Positions 24,703 through 36,681 of a stretch of DNA of 64,000 nt are shown here, piece by piece; positions within the stretch are counted from its first letter, which is position 1, and each line of letters starts with the position of its first letter. Source of the DNA: Cantharellus purpuraceus (Eukaryota; Basidiomycota; Agaricomycetes; Cantharellales; Hydnaceae). A model generated the notes under the pieces. It did no database searches and was not told the DNA's origin. It saw only the letters and a program-made list of their open reading frames with translations. Made by a program: the position numbers and the translations under genes. The stretch lies in NCBI GenBank assembly GCA_025174535.1, contig JALBUN010000034.1, forward strand, positions 412,501 to 476,500, given 5' to 3'.

Positions 24703-25074
24703 TCACGGAACAACCACATGTGATTGACGACCAATAAGATGATCTAGCCGGTGCTGATTAACTAACGTTAATGAGCGTGGCACGGAAGCATGCCAGGACG
24801 GATTCTTGATATATATAACAAGTGACCATGTCGTGTGCAATGCACATACCCTATGTACCTTCGTGGCCACAGCAAGCATAGCAATGGCAAGGTAATATCG
24901 AACACCGGATGATGGTGGGGCACAGCTGACTTGCGAATCTAGCACATCTGCAACAGCCTGAGGACTCGGGTCTAATTGACTTGCATCAGACAAGAAGACA
25001 ATCAGATAGAACAAGAGTGCCGTAGAAAATAAGCAGAACAAAGGACCGTTTTTACTCTGAGGCGATACCATCAT
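24703..25074 (-). CDS. Possible small membrane protein exon, unrecognised
   Basis: An open frame starts MMVSPQSKNG and holds two hydrophobic stretches, FCLFSTALL FYLIVFL and YYLAIAMLAVA, like a small two-pass membrane protein or signal-anchor protein. Donor-like GT sites follow the second stretch, so the coding part may end near 24850 and continue in exons downstream. I recognise no family and cannot exclude a chance ORF. Confidence 0.25.
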   Translation of the reverse strand: MMVSPQSKNGPLFCLFSTALLFYLIVFLSDASQLDPSPQAVADVLDSQVSCAPPSSGVRYYLAIAMLAVATKVHRVCALHTTWSLVIYIKNPSWHASVPRSLTLVNQHRLDHLIGRQSHVVVP

Positions 25075-25299
25075 AGAAGCTGCTTTGATGTGGGCCTTTT
25101 TGGTAATTTGAGCCTAGCCAACTTGGGAAGTCACATCAAACCCGGCGGGCAACTCAACTGGCGTGAACCAATGGTCACTGTGAAGGACCTGGATTAGACA
25201 GGGGAACCCATTCAGCCTAGAGTTCCTGAGAGGGTCGATGGCGGAGTTCATACCCTGGCTTACCTAACAACTTGTAGTAGTTGTTCCTTCACCAGTACT

Positions 25300-25350
25300 A
25301 CCGCACTTCATACCTTCTTCTCTCGTCTTTCTTTTCACCAGGCCCTTTGT
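25300..25350 (+). promoter_or_regulatory. Pyrimidine-rich leader of RAS1
   Basis: A CT-rich run (CTTCTTCTCTCGTCTTTC) sits just ahead of the ATG at 25355. Such tracts mark transcription start zones of well-expressed fungal genes. No TATA box was noticed. Confidence 0.4.
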
Positions 25351-25354
25351 CACT

Positions 25355-26336
25355 ATGTCTCGCGTGGGTAGTTTATGTTTTCCCGTTGCCTTTCACTGAT
25401 GTCTTATTGCACTTACTAGGCACAATTTCTCCGTGAATACAAGCTCGTCGTCGTGGGCGGTGGTGGTGTCGGGAAGAGCGCATTGACCATTCAGTTCATC
25501 CAGTCACACTTCGTAGACGAATATGACCCTACTATTGAAGGTGTCTCCCTTTACGCTCTCTTGTCGCAGTCGATTGATGCCTTGTTTTTTAGACTCATAC
25601 CGCAAGCAGTGTGTAATCGACGATGAAGTAGCTCTCCTTGATGTCCTCGACACTGCTGGACAGGAAGAATATGGGTAATTATCATCCGGCACTCATATCT
25701 CGCGCTGTCTTCATCCAGATCTATTCCAGTGCCATGCGGGAACAGTACATGCGCACCGGCGAGGGGTTTTTGCTAGTTTATTCCATCACCTCTCGGAATT
25801 CTTTCGAAGAAATCAGTACATTCCATCAACAGATCTTGCGAGTGAAGGATAGAGACTCCTTCCCAGTCATCGTGGTCGCGAACAAATGTGATTTAGAGTA
25901 CGAGAGACAGGTGGGCATGAATGGTATGTCTTGCTCTTTGTTCAGGGATTGGGCGACTTCTTGGTTGTCTGTGTCTGTCTGTCATATCTGGAATTCGCTA
26001 TCGTTCGTCTTGCTCGTCGTCGTGTCATGCTGAGAATTTACCGCAGAGGGTCGTGACCTGGCCAAGCACTTCAACTGCAAGTTCATCGAGACATCCGCCA
26101 AACATCGGCTCAACGTTGACGAGGCCTTCAGCAATCTTGTACGAGAAATCAGGAAATACAACAGGGTATGTCAAGCAGAATTCTTAAAGTTAACCGCTGT
26201 TTGAATCAGAATACAGGAGCAGCAGACTGGCCGACCAACCGGCCCTAGTGCTGGCGGACCCACAGGAAGCAATTTCCAGCAGGAAGGCGGTGACAGCCAT
26301 AGCGGAGGGTGTTGCTCTGGTTGTATTGTCGCCTAG
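25355..26336 (+). CDS. RAS1: Ras GTPase
   Basis: Exons 25355-25363, 25420-25540, 25593-25674, 25730-25923, 26047-26165 and 26217-26336 give 214 aa. All Ras landmarks are present: P-loop GGGGVGKS, effector loop [32 protein letters not shown] with the catalytic Gln, NKCD, ETSAKH and a C-terminal CAAX box CIVA behind a Gly/Ser-rich hypervariable region. The tail has two further Cys (GGCCSGC), likely palmitoylation sites. The P-loop residues match normal, GTP-hydrolysing Ras. In basidiomycetes Ras1 controls filamentation, polarity and mating through the plasma membrane. The start is a 9-nt exon (MSR) that splices to [10 protein letters not shown]. Confidence 0.97.
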
Positions 26337-26628
26337 ACTCACCCCCTCTTCCACACTCTGAACCATCTCGCCTATTTCCGACGTGAGTCATTTCGCGGAA
26401 CGTCTAGTTCTCGATTCTCGGTTCTTCTTCCACGTTATTCTTGTAACTTTTTTTTTGCTTGGTTATATCCCAGATAAGGTCGGATCGCACCTGTCCCGCA
26501 TCCATTCCCTTCTCCTGTCACTTGTCAAAGTTCCCTGTCGAAGCATGCAATTTGCAAGTCAGAATACAGTTCCAGTGTAACAAATTAAATAAACTTGACA
26601 CGGACGGAACATAGTTACTAACATCCTT

Positions 26629-27664
26629 TCAAAACGCACTACGTCCCCATTTCGCTTGATCCTGACGTTCTATGGCAACAATTCCCATTTGAGTATGTAA
26701 GGAAGGAATGGGTGATAAAAACTCACTTCTGGGAACAACGTCTAGATCATCCTTAAGTTGCACGTTAAGTTGACAAGAACCAGGATCCAAGAAAACAAGC
26801 GTACCGACCTCGTTCACGGCTTTAATCACGTCCAGACCCAACTCATATCGACCCTCCACGCCCGAATTCCCGCCAAGAATGGATACACCGATTGTACGTA
26901 TTCGATGGGTCATCATGGTCATTTCCCGACTTACGAGCTCCCCAGAATTAGTCAGAACAAAGTCACACAGTGGGATCTATAGTTAAACGAATAAGGATAA
27001 ATAAGAAATTCAGAGCAAGAATGGTGATGGGGGGAGACATACAACGACGTCTTCCCATTCGTTAGGTTTGTTGAACCACAGACGATGTTGAAACAGATCC
27101 GTGGATATGGCCGACTCAGTTTGTATGTTGGCAAAATACGAATGGCGCGTGCGCACATCGCCACCTATCTTTACCCGAAGTAGAAGGTATTCATGTAGCG
27201 AGACGTCGTCCATCAGCTCCCCGAATAATGTACTACGGCTCTTTCAAGAACAATCAACAATTGAAAGCAAAGGTCTACTAACCAGACCCACCTTATTACG
27301 GAACCCAGCGTATCCTCCTCTGATTTTCCGCTCCAGACCCGGCTTAACAGCCAACCGCATATCACCCCAGAATCTTGCTTTCCCATCTTCCCCCATGGTC
27401 AAATTACAGGTGCTCGTCCCGCCTATATCAGCATCACAGCCTAATGCATACTGTTTTAGCTCCTCTTGCGAATGAAATGTCCAAAGTGTCTTCGGTGCGC
27501 GGGATGGGTTAGCACCCTCCATTTTTATCGCTGAAAAGGTACACCGCACTTTGCTTGAGGAAGATTCCAGATGGAGTAATTCATATGAACCAACCTTTAG
27601 ATGTCCCTTCTTTGACAAGTCTCGTTGTATTCTGCACAAAGGTAGACCAGTTTGAAGGAGGCAT
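26629..27664 (-). CDS. CIA30: Complex I intermediate-associated protein 30 (NDUFAF1 homologue)
   Basis: Exons 27595-27664, 27292-27530, 27043-27240, 26727-26976 and 26629-26669 give 265 aa. The N-terminus MPPSNWSTFVQNTTRLVKEG leads into KMEG as in homologues. The CIA30 domain is clear: CDADIGGTSTCNL, RFWGDMRLAV, GYAGFRNK, FANIQTESAISTDLFQHRLWF, and RIRTIGVSILGGNSGVEGRYELGLD. The family acts in the mitochondrial matrix as an assembly factor for respiratory complex I. Its presence implies that this fungus retains complex I. The start codon lies 64 bp from the likely LYS4 start in head-to-head order, so both genes must share a very compact promoter. Confidence 0.93.
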
Positions 27665-27728
27665 GACGTCCAGCGCGCTTACACTCGTGGGCGCTTATCA
27701 CTCTTACAGCGTACATCACTGCGTGAAC
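27665..27728. promoter_or_regulatory. 64-bp bidirectional promoter of CIA30 and LYS4
   Basis: Only 64 bp separate the two inferred start codons. The LYS4 frame stays open to an upstream ATG at 27663, which overlaps the CIA30 ATG on the other strand; I prefer the LYS4 start at 27729 because it gives a typical mitochondrial presequence. Transcripts probably overlap at their 5' ends. Confidence 0.55.
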
Positions 27729-29998
27729 ATGCTGCAGCCACTGCCTAGGCCGGTGTGGTCCTTTGCATTTTCGAGAAGATGCCTGGCCACTATTGCGCCA
27801 GGGAGACGTCTGCCTCAGACTCTGATTGAAAAGGTCGTGCAGAAGTACGCCTTAGATCTACCCTCGGGAAAGACGGTAAAAGCGGGAGACTATGTGATGA
27901 TTCGGCCAGAGTATTGCATGACCCACGACAATACGGCCGCGGTTATGAATAAGTAAGCAAGACATGGATTTTCCATCAGCTTCCCTCTTTCTGACCCTGG
28001 TCACGTGATACTGACAGATTCAAGTCCATTGGCGCGACACAAGTCAAACAACGTCGACAGCTTGTCTTCACTATTGACCATGACGTGCAGAATAAGTCGG
28101 ATAAGAACTTGTCCAAGTATGCATCCATCGAGGCATTTGCTCGACAGCACAATGTGGACTTTTTCCCTTCCGGTCGTGGGATCGGTCATCAAGTGTTGAT
28201 TGAAGAAGGATATGCATTTCCCTATTGTCTTACCGTGGCCAGTGATAGCCATAGCAATATGTACGGTGGTGTTGGTTGCGTTGGGACTCCCATTGTACGC
28301 ACTGATGCAGCATCCATCTGGGCTACGGGCAAGACATGGTGGCAGATTCCCCGAATGGTCAAGGTCGAATTCAAGGGTCGTCTGGCTCCTGGGGTCACAG
28401 GCAAGGATGTCATAGTCGCGCTATGTGGATCCTTTAACAAAGATGAGGTGCTCAATGCCGCCATCGAGTTTTCTGGCGAAGGTATTTCTAGTTTGTCGGT
28501 AGATGATCGGCTCACCATCTCCAACATGACCACCGAGTGGGGGGCTCTAGCGGGCGTGTTCCCAGTCGATGGCGCGCTTTTTCAATGGTATGACAAGTTG
28601 CTGTCGAAACTAGAACTCAGCTCCATAATATCGAAACGGAATCGTGGAGCACAAGGCATACCACCTTTACCAGAACATCCCCGCATCAATCAGTCGCGAT
28701 TAGACCGTATTCGATCTTCACCCATTGTTTCAGATGCAGATGCAAACTACGCCTCACACCTCGTCTTCGATCTGTCCTCCCTGGTTCCACACGTCTCTGG
28801 GCCTAACAGCGTTAAGATATCAACCCCACTACCTACTCTGGAATCTTCAAAAATTGCTATACAGAAGGCCTATCTTGTCAGTTGTACCAACTCTCGTGCT
28901 TCAGACCTTGCTGCTGCCGCAGCGGTGGTGAAGGGTCATCGCATCGCACCTGATGTAGAGTTTTATATTGCAGCCGCGAGCTCGGTCGTTCAGACTGAAT
29001 CGGAACGTACGGGTGATTGGTATACCTTAATTGCTGCTGGTGCTAAAACTCTTCCACCTGGCTGCGGACCCTGCATTGGACTCGGCACTGGACTCTTGGA
29101 GGAAGGTGAAACGGGCATCAGTGCCACAAATCGCAACTATAAAGGGCGAATGGGCCATCCGAATGCTCAGGCATACCTTGCGAGCCCAGCGGTCGTAGCT
29201 GCAAGCGCCGTAAATGGTTACATCTGTGGTCCAGATGCACTCAACACGGCTCAAAGCCGCCCGTCCATGGAAGGACGAAGTCCTTTCTTTTCTATCGTCG
29301 ATGGTGCCATATCCACTTCGTCTAATTCCTACCCGTCGACAGAACCGCTGGCACCAGGATTTCCATCTGCTTTCACCGGAAGAATTTTGTTCGCGCCACA
29401 AGATAATCTGAACACCGATGCCATCTACCCAGGCAAGTATACGTATCAGGATGACATCACTCTTGAGCGGCAAGGCCAGGTCGTAATGGAAAATTACGAT
29501 CCATCCTTTGCGGGCACTGTGGCCAATATTGTCAAGACTCAGGAATTATTGCCCGGTTCGAGCACGGCTAAGAATGGCGTTGTCCTGATCTCTGGCTACA
29601 ATTTTGGAACTGGATCGTCAAGGGAGCAAGCTGCGACTGCTATAAAGGCATCTGGTGTTCCGCTTGTGATTGCAGGATCATTTGGCGACATTTTTAAACG
29701 GAATGCAATAAACAATGGGCTTGTCTGCATGGAATCACCGGAAATTGTAGCTGATTTATCTGACGCATACGCTCTTGATGGGGCGCGCGGTCAGGGCGGT
29801 AGAAATGGAGAGCTGACTATCGACCCAGGGTGCTTAATCGAGGTGCAGATGGCCACGGGTAACGTTATATTAACATTACCGGATGGCACCATAAAACAAT
29901 ATCAGCTTAGGCCGGTCGGATCTAGCGTTCAGGAGCTGTGGACATGCGGTGGTCTGGAAGGATATATCCTGAAGTCCATACAGACACAAAGGGCTTGA
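27729..29998 (+). CDS. LYS4: Homoaconitase, mitochondrial
   Basis: Exons 27729-27952 and 28018-29998 encode 734 aa. The N-terminus MLQPLPRPVWSFAFSRRCLATI is Arg-rich, lacks acids and fits a mitochondrial presequence. The aconitase fold shows the three Fe-S cysteines in SCTNSR and GCGPCIG, an early HDNTAAV, DSHSNMYGG, and the swivelling domain motif GSSREQAA. The long insert around residues 270-330 and the overall length are usual for fungal homoaconitases. The enzyme converts homocitrate to homoisocitrate, via homoaconitate, in the alpha-aminoadipate route to lysine. The large second exon without introns is unusual in this intron-rich window. It is head to head with CIA30 and converges on the trimethyllysine dioxygenase gene. 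Confidence 0.96.
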
Positions 29999-30455
29999 GG
30001 GACAGATGCAATTTCAGCCCTGCGATTTGTCTACTGATGTCTGTCTTGATATCAAGATCCCCATTGATCAGGTTTGGGACACGAGCTCTTGGACTAAAGA
30101 TCGTATAAAAGCGGATGTAGTCGAACAATTTCTTGAAACATCTTTGTTCAACTTTGGAGACTTTTTGTGATCAAAGAAAGTGCAAATGCATGGATAAAGC
30201 ATGTATGGTACAACTTTTAGCGAGCTTACAGATATGGGGCGAAGCCACGGTACAGGAACATAAATCAAGGGTGTGATAAATTGCATTGATGGAATGAATT
30301 TGGAATGGGATGAAAAATTGGAGTGAACAACGAGCCTTGTAAGTCGCTCGTTGGAGCATTGAGTTTGTACATATATATAGCATGGGTGGGGGTTACAGCA
30401 AGGGGTGCTGGTTTGGATCGAATTGATGGCGAGCGAAAGGAAAGCGTTCCATCTG
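29999..30455. other. Convergent intergenic region
   Basis: This 457-bp gap between two 3' ends shows no gene. Minus-strand ORFs across it carry no recognisable motif. Confidence 0.5.
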
Positions 30456-32408
30456 TTAAAACGCGGGATCCCATACGCTGCCTGGACGCGTGTCTCCATC
30501 AGCTGAGGATTGCCTGAATCTGGCTTGAAGTACAGTGAGTCGTGATAAGTAATCGTCCATGCCGATGTACGCGCCGCACATGCGCCGTTCGCCTGTGAAG
30601 GCAGAACGACCATGCAGCACGCGTTGGTTATCCATGACTATACAGAGCAAAAACAATAAGCTAGGATACAACAAAATACGAAACGGACTTACTGACTGCA
30701 GTACCAGGACAAAGTTGAACCCAGTATTCCGAATCTGGGCTGGTAAGAGCCTTATTCCATGTGCGCAAGGCGTGATACCAAGGCTCCACCAGGTTTGGCT
30801 CCAGGTGGCGCATCACGCTCCGGTCATCATTATTGTACCGCACCTGCACAAGCTCTCCCGTAGTTTTGTCATGGTTAAGAACAGGATATCCAAGCTTGGG
30901 CTTAGGCTGGTAAAGATACGACATGACAGAAGCTGATCCTGACGATACCCCTGCTGAATGAGCAGGAACGGGAACCTGGGAGAGGAGTGCATAGACCTCG
31001 GGTTCGAGAGTCGATAGGAGGGATGCTACATAGAATCCATCGACAAGCAGCGTCGATCCACCAGTGCCGTTTGTATGTGACAGAAGATGGAACAATTGTA
31101 AGCCACAGGGATCCGTCTACCATAGAGTCAAAATAAAGTGAACAAGGCGGAGATGGCAACATACGAAGTAGGTGGTGTCGGTATGCGCCTTCAGTGCCAT
31201 GTTGGTGTAGGCTGTATCACCATGCTTAAGGTCGGCAGTGAAATCCCAGAAGCCACCATCTATTCTCTGATTAGCAACAATTGCAAGTTAACAACGAAGT
31301 GCGAACATTGGGTTTCGCGTATATGGGAAATTTGACGAGACAAGCGTTCAGTGTCTTCAGGATTGGCGGGAACACCTGTAATAAAACAGAAACCAAAGCG
31401 CTCCTAGAGCACAGTTAGGCTCTGACTACGCGCCGGAGAGCCAACGCACGATCTTCTCCAGCCATTTCAATACAGCACGTTCATCGGCCATGACCTCATC
31501 GTAAAGGACTGTGGGCGGATCTTGTTGTATGCGTGAACCCCACAGTACTCGTCTGCGAGGTTGTGTAAGCAACTGGTCGTAAGAATATGTGAAAATTGTG
31601 CTTACTCGTGCTGTGCCGCAGCAGGTGAGGAGGGACCAGTAGCCGCCGTTGATATGAGAGGTGGGTCATATGAGTTTTGATAGAGCCATGTCCAAGAAAA
31701 TACGGAATTGTGCGGAACAGCACCGTGCCAAGTAACCTCAAGACCTGACTCCGTAGCAGAGACTTGCGAAGGCTGTAGGTCTGGAGAGATCTTTGGCATA
31801 TTGAAATGTTAGCGGTGGATTGTCCGAACAACGGAACGACGCACCTCAAATGTTTCCACCAATCGCTGCTTGGTGATCGGATGGAAGCACTCACCGCAGC
31901 GGCAATGATCTCGAAGCCAGATGTTATGACTTGATGTGCACTGAACAGTTAGAGGTGGATTGACAAGGGAGTGAAATTTGCATACAATCTGGACCAAGTG
32001 CTACCATCCCATCCAACTGCCACACGACGCTCGTCGAAACTTGTTTGGGGAAGAACTGGTGGCCTTCCCGTGATCGACACCTCCAATCCTTCTTTCTCCT
32101 GCTCCGCCTTCAACTTGACATGATTATGCGGGGATCCTGATGGAATCTCACTCGCGGGATAGGGGAAAGGACCAAGCGGTTGAGGTGGTTGCCGTGATGT
32201 AGCTGTCGCAGCTGCAGAAGCGAACCGAGGGCGAAAGAGCTTGAGTGAGAAGGCGCGAGAAGGCGTGCGGTAGCTCTACAGAAAGGCATACTCAACATGG
32301 ATGAAGTTTGAGATATGAGAACTTCAGACACACCTGTGAAACTAGACTGAGAACGGTACGCGCTGGTTTGGGGCAAGCTCGATGTGTCGCAATGCAGACG
32401 AGCGACAT
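30456..32408 (-). CDS. Trimethyllysine dioxygenase (carnitine biosynthesis)
   Basis: The start was placed at 32408 because exon 32334-32408 (MSLVCIATHRACPKPARTVL) joins in phase to 31986-32275 and yields an Arg/Ser-rich presequence. Later exons begin 31845-31940. The N-terminal domain holds HNIWLRDHCRCGECFHPITKQR, the Zn-binding region of the GBBH/TMLH family. The TauD-like core carries the iron ligands in AHTDTTY and, near the end, DNQRVLHGRSAFTGERR with RMCGAYI, which fits TMLH better than gamma-butyrobetaine hydroxylase. It hydroxylates N6-trimethyllysine using Fe(II), 2-oxoglutarate and O2, the first step to carnitine, in mitochondria. GBBH is the alternative. Exon borders between 31200 and 31800 are approximate. 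Confidence 0.87.
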
Positions 32409-33089
32409 AAGTCCCGATCCAGAGAAAACGAGCAGACCTCAAGGTTGCTCACGAACCCAGGGACCGTTGGCTTACAATTAAACAGGTGGTCCTGTGAAAG
32501 ACACAAAAGAGCGACTCGTCTTTTGCTTCTGTGAGTAAGGAAGATTCGATACTTGCGGGCGGCTATTATATTTCGTACGTTGACCAGTATCTCACAGATC
32601 TACAGGGCACGACTACAATAATAGAATCCACTACGAACGCAGCGCAAAAAAAAACAGACTTTACTGTGGTCGGGATAGCGCTAGTACGTAGCAATGATGT
32701 CCATGCCGAGTAGAAGTGAGTATTGCTGTACACCTAGGTTTGCATTCGCGCCCTCATATCGATCGAAATAGCACCAGAAGCTAATTGCAATGGCTTGATC
32801 GATGTCGGGACGATTCATACTGAGCCTGAATTTGTCTGCTGGGAATACATACAATAGCAGGACGATCTCAACCTTCAATATTGTCAATGATGAGCAACGT
32901 CTCCTATCGAAGGTTCCTTGGCGCGACGACATTTCTGAGCCCCGAGGTATACATATTTGATTACTTGGGGTAGATACTATCATGATAAAGCTTCACGCTA
33001 TATTGGTTTGGTTGGCATATTCGCAGTGCACTTGCAGGAAGGACACGTGTTTGTAACGTGACAAACCCCTTTGTCGCGACTCAGACTGC
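32409..33089. other. Divergent intergenic region
   Basis: A 681-bp stretch between the dioxygenase (minus) and polymerase eta (plus). No exon chain is seen; the minus-strand ORF at 32681-32983 has no recognisable motif and no splice logic. Confidence 0.4.
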
Positions 33090-35990
33090 ATGGCGTCACC
33101 TTGGAAAGGGAAAGGCCGTGAAGATGCTCAAGAATTGGATGCTGACGAACTGAATCCTACAATAACGTATAGACACCTGTTGTCCTCAGGTCTCGGTGTA
33201 CGGTGAGGCTAAACACAGTGTCTACTTGTTTCATTTAATGATCATGCTGTAATTGCACTGATAGAAATCCACTGAGAGTCTGTGGCCTCTCTGATATGGA
33301 CGCATTCTATGCGGCATGCGAACAAATCAGACTGGGGATTGATTCGAGTGCGCAGGAGTTCCTGAGGTGTCTCTCGAATGTTATTGAAGCCACTTCCAGG
33401 TATACCTCTCGTCGTCCGTCAATGGGACGCCTTGATCGCTGTCAATTACCCTGCCCGTGCCTATGGAATATCTAGGATGGATAGAATCGTGTCTGCCCTT
33501 CGGAGATGTCCCCATCTTCGAGTAGTCCATGTGGCCACATTCGACCCTTCTGTTCCAGACGCGAAACCAACATACACGGATAACCCGAATAGCGAGACCC
33601 ATAAAGTATCATTGGATTATTACCGAAAAGAGAGTAAGAAAATTATGGACGTTTTCAAGGAGATGCTCCCTGGGGCAGACGTAGGTAAGGCTATCAAGGT
33701 CTATTAGAGGAACTTTTAATGGAATACTATCCTATCCAGAGCGAGCTTCAATAGATGAGGGTGTGTTGTGATGCTTATCACTTTTTTATTGCTTATTCTG
33801 TACTGCGGTTGTGGAAGCATTCATCGACTTCACGGAGCCCGTACGTCAGCAGATCCTTACCCACTTTCCTCATCTCGCTACCCCACCCCCTGAAGGACTT
33901 GATACTCCCTTGCCCCCTCCCCCTCGTGAAGGGGTACCTCTCGCATATCCCCTGTCGCGGCCAACCATTCAAGGACAGAGGGAGAGAGGGAACATATGGT
34001 CGGGTCTTGGAACGTTAGTACCAATTTCTGGGAAACCACCAGATCCGCCCGTCCCCAAGGCAGTGGGTACTGAGTCCGGGGCTGCTGAGTCAGTCAGTAA
34101 ACCTCAGGAACAGGCCTCTTCTGAGTTAATGGACCAAGACACAAGCGGAAGAAGCAGTAATTTCTTGACATCTTATGGGCGTTCTCTTTCTGCAGCAGTG
34201 GAAGGTGTTGGTAGTGAAGACAATAAACACTCATTGTCTGACGAAGAAGCCTATACCCCATCACCCGCAGCTACACTGGGCCATTTACATGATGAATTAC
34301 TAGAAACAGACTATTCACCGACATGGCACGACGTTGCTCTATCGATTGCAGCGTCATTGATGTTGAAGATGCGCGACGAAGTGAAGAAAAGGCTGGGATA
34401 CACTACCTCAGCAGTGCGTATGATTGACTTCTGGAAAAAGAAACAAAAGATATCCAAGATATGCAATTCTTCGATCAGGGCATCGCTAGAAACAAATTTC
34501 TCGCGAAGGTAAGACGCATATCAGCCTTAGCTTCCCCCGCGCTAATGATTGGGGAAGCTTGTAGCATCATACAAGAAGCGAGATAATCAGGTTAAACCAG
34601 ACACACCTAGGCTGAGCGATTAATGCAATCCTGATTATCTTATCTTCATTAGACCATCCTTCGCAATGCTGCGATACCAAATTACCTTCGACCCTTACCC
34701 TTCCAGAAGGTGAATTGCCCATAGATTTTGCGATAGTTCACCATTCATTCAGCTGAAGATTCGTTTCCTTGGCGGAAAACTCGGGACCGCCCTTGCGGAA
34801 ACATACGAGGCGCAGACCGTTGGTGATCTTTTGTGGGTTGTCTTAGACTAGTGTATATTGCAGTGCTAATGTTTCTTGATGAAGGAACGTAAGCATTGGT
34901 ACGTTATCTGGCTGTAAAACATGTTTCAGTTGTCCTGAGTCAAATTCGACAGAGGACTTCCAGCGCAAATTCGGAGAGGGTAGCATTTGGATTTGGGAAA
35001 TCCTTCGGTCAGTCTTCTAAATTTGTCTCAGCTGTAATTCAACTCCGTATTCTTGTAGAGGAATTGATCGCTCGGAAGGTTTGTCGGGCTGCCTGTGAAA
35101 GCATATGTAACTCACCTTACTGGTCGGCAGTGAAGGAAAAACCTCCTGTAACTAAAAGCATGGGGGCATCAAAAAACCTTCAACACCCCATTACTCACCC
35201 ATCTGAGGGAGCCCATTGGCTTCGAATTCTTGCGGGTGAACTCGCGTTCCGACTGCAAGAGGCCAGGGAGGAGAACCCAGGATTATGGCCAAAGACATTA
35301 GTTCTACACGTCCGACAAGGTGAGATCGTCTTTATGTCACTTACGTTATGCTTGATATATTGAGCATCCTAATTAGCGTATGAAATCACGCGATCGAAAC
35401 AGGCACCGTTCCCCTTTACGCGTGCCGTCAACATGGATTACATCTGCAAAGCAGCAGACAAACTTTGGGCTGAGCTGGTTGGAACCGACGCCGAGTATGA
35501 CAAAAACAAGTTGAAGGGAAATGTAACAGGACTGAAGATCACGAATGTATTCCTGGGATTCAGTGGCGTTGAGACGATGGCTGCAGGACAGCGCAGCATC
35601 AAGGGCTTTTTCTCAGGAAACGATCGACCGCATAAGAGGAAGGCTGACGCTGGTGAAGTTCGCCCTGATGGAAAAAGAGGGCCACCGCCAGATGCGAGCG
35701 CCGCCCATGGTCCTGTCAAAATAGAGACATCACCAGAAAACCTGTCTTTTCGGTGTCCCCGATGTGGTAAAGAAGTCCGACGACCGATCAGTGATGTGGA
35801 CGATCCAGCAGTAGTGCTGAACGTCTTAAAAATGGAGCATGAGGACTTTCACTTCGCTCAGGATCTGGCACGAGAGAATAATGGGAGAGCAAGTCCAGTG
35901 TCCAACGAGAAGGAGAAGAAGAAGCAAAAAGGCAGGGCAGAAGCTAAGGGTATTACCAAGTTTTTCTTCCCACTATCTTCAAAGAAGTGA
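33090..35990 (+). CDS. RAD30: DNA polymerase eta
   Basis: First exons are 33090-33202 and 33265-33347, then 33400 onward; at least ten exons in total, later ones approximate. Catalytic motifs are DMDAFYAACE, the RQWDALIAVNYPARAYGISR finger, and the ASIDE motif, which an intron splits from AFIDFTEP. Later come the thumb and little finger with GIARNKFLAK, RFLGGKLG and FSGVETM. The C-terminal tail has a PIP box QRSIKGFF, a ubiquitin-binding zinc finger (CPRCGKEV with EHEDFH around 35754-35850) and a second PIP-like GITKFFFP at the very end. The enzyme copies past UV photoproducts after recruitment by ubiquitinated PCNA in the nucleus. The catalytic domain carries a long low-complexity insert (34000-34300). 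Confidence 0.93.
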
Positions 35991-36681
35991 AGCAGACGTT
36001 GGTGTATCTGCACACAATAGGGCTCATCGGCACATGCACGGACGGTGTCATACTTTCGTGTTCTTAGGATATACTCATGAGCGCTCTGTTGAATATTACA
36101 TAATGTATGACGGCGTCTAGCTCGCTTGATAGATTCTCACGTGGTATTAACGTAGTATCATTGATCGTGATGCTACTTTTACAGATCCAATATGTATTTT
36201 GGGGTCTACATAGCGTTGTGCCAAGGCATAAGTGTCGGCCAACCCAATTTGAGGATACAGTAATTTAAGCTAAGCTTTGTGGTACGGTCTATTAACTTCG
36301 ACCACACACACAAACGCTGGAACAACGGCACCTTCGAGCTACGGGCTTCCGGAGAGAGTGGGAACGTAGGTGATCGTCGATCTACTGGCATCGGTAAGCC
36401 TAGGCGTGACACAGCTTCCTGTTAGCGAAGCAATTACGCCCACTTGACCTGTGGCAGGCCACAACACCTCATCACATCAGTCTGTCGCTAGATCCAAGAT
36501 AGCTTCTCTTGCTTCTAACGCTGGCTAATTTGTCTCCAGTGTTGTCCACGGTTCTCTGTTCGTCTTTCTACTTTACTCTATCCCTTGAACGGCTGGTCTC
36601 GTCGGTGCCCTTCCGACGTTCTTTCTTTTCTAATTTTTTTTCGGGGTTTTTGGAAAACCGCTCGCTCTTTTCTATTGAGCA
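35991..36681. promoter_or_regulatory. Intergenic region and pyrimidine-rich leader of the GPCR gene
   Basis: A 691-bp stretch between the polymerase stop and the GPCR start. A T/C-rich tract at about 36590-36675 (GTTCTTTCTTTTC and later CTCTTTTCTATTG) precedes the start and probably marks the transcription start zone. I see no gene. Confidence 0.4.

Noticed and set aside
27663..27728. Upstream in-frame ATG as the LYS4 start
   Set aside because: It overlaps the CIA30 start codon and would add residues (MTSSALTLVGAYHS) unlike a typical presequence; the Met at 27729 gives a better one.
32110..32442. Minus-strand ORF starting at 32442 as the dioxygenase N-terminus
   Set aside because: Its first codon is TTG and the frame does not join the conserved part. 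The ATG at 32408 joins in phase and gives a plausible presequence.
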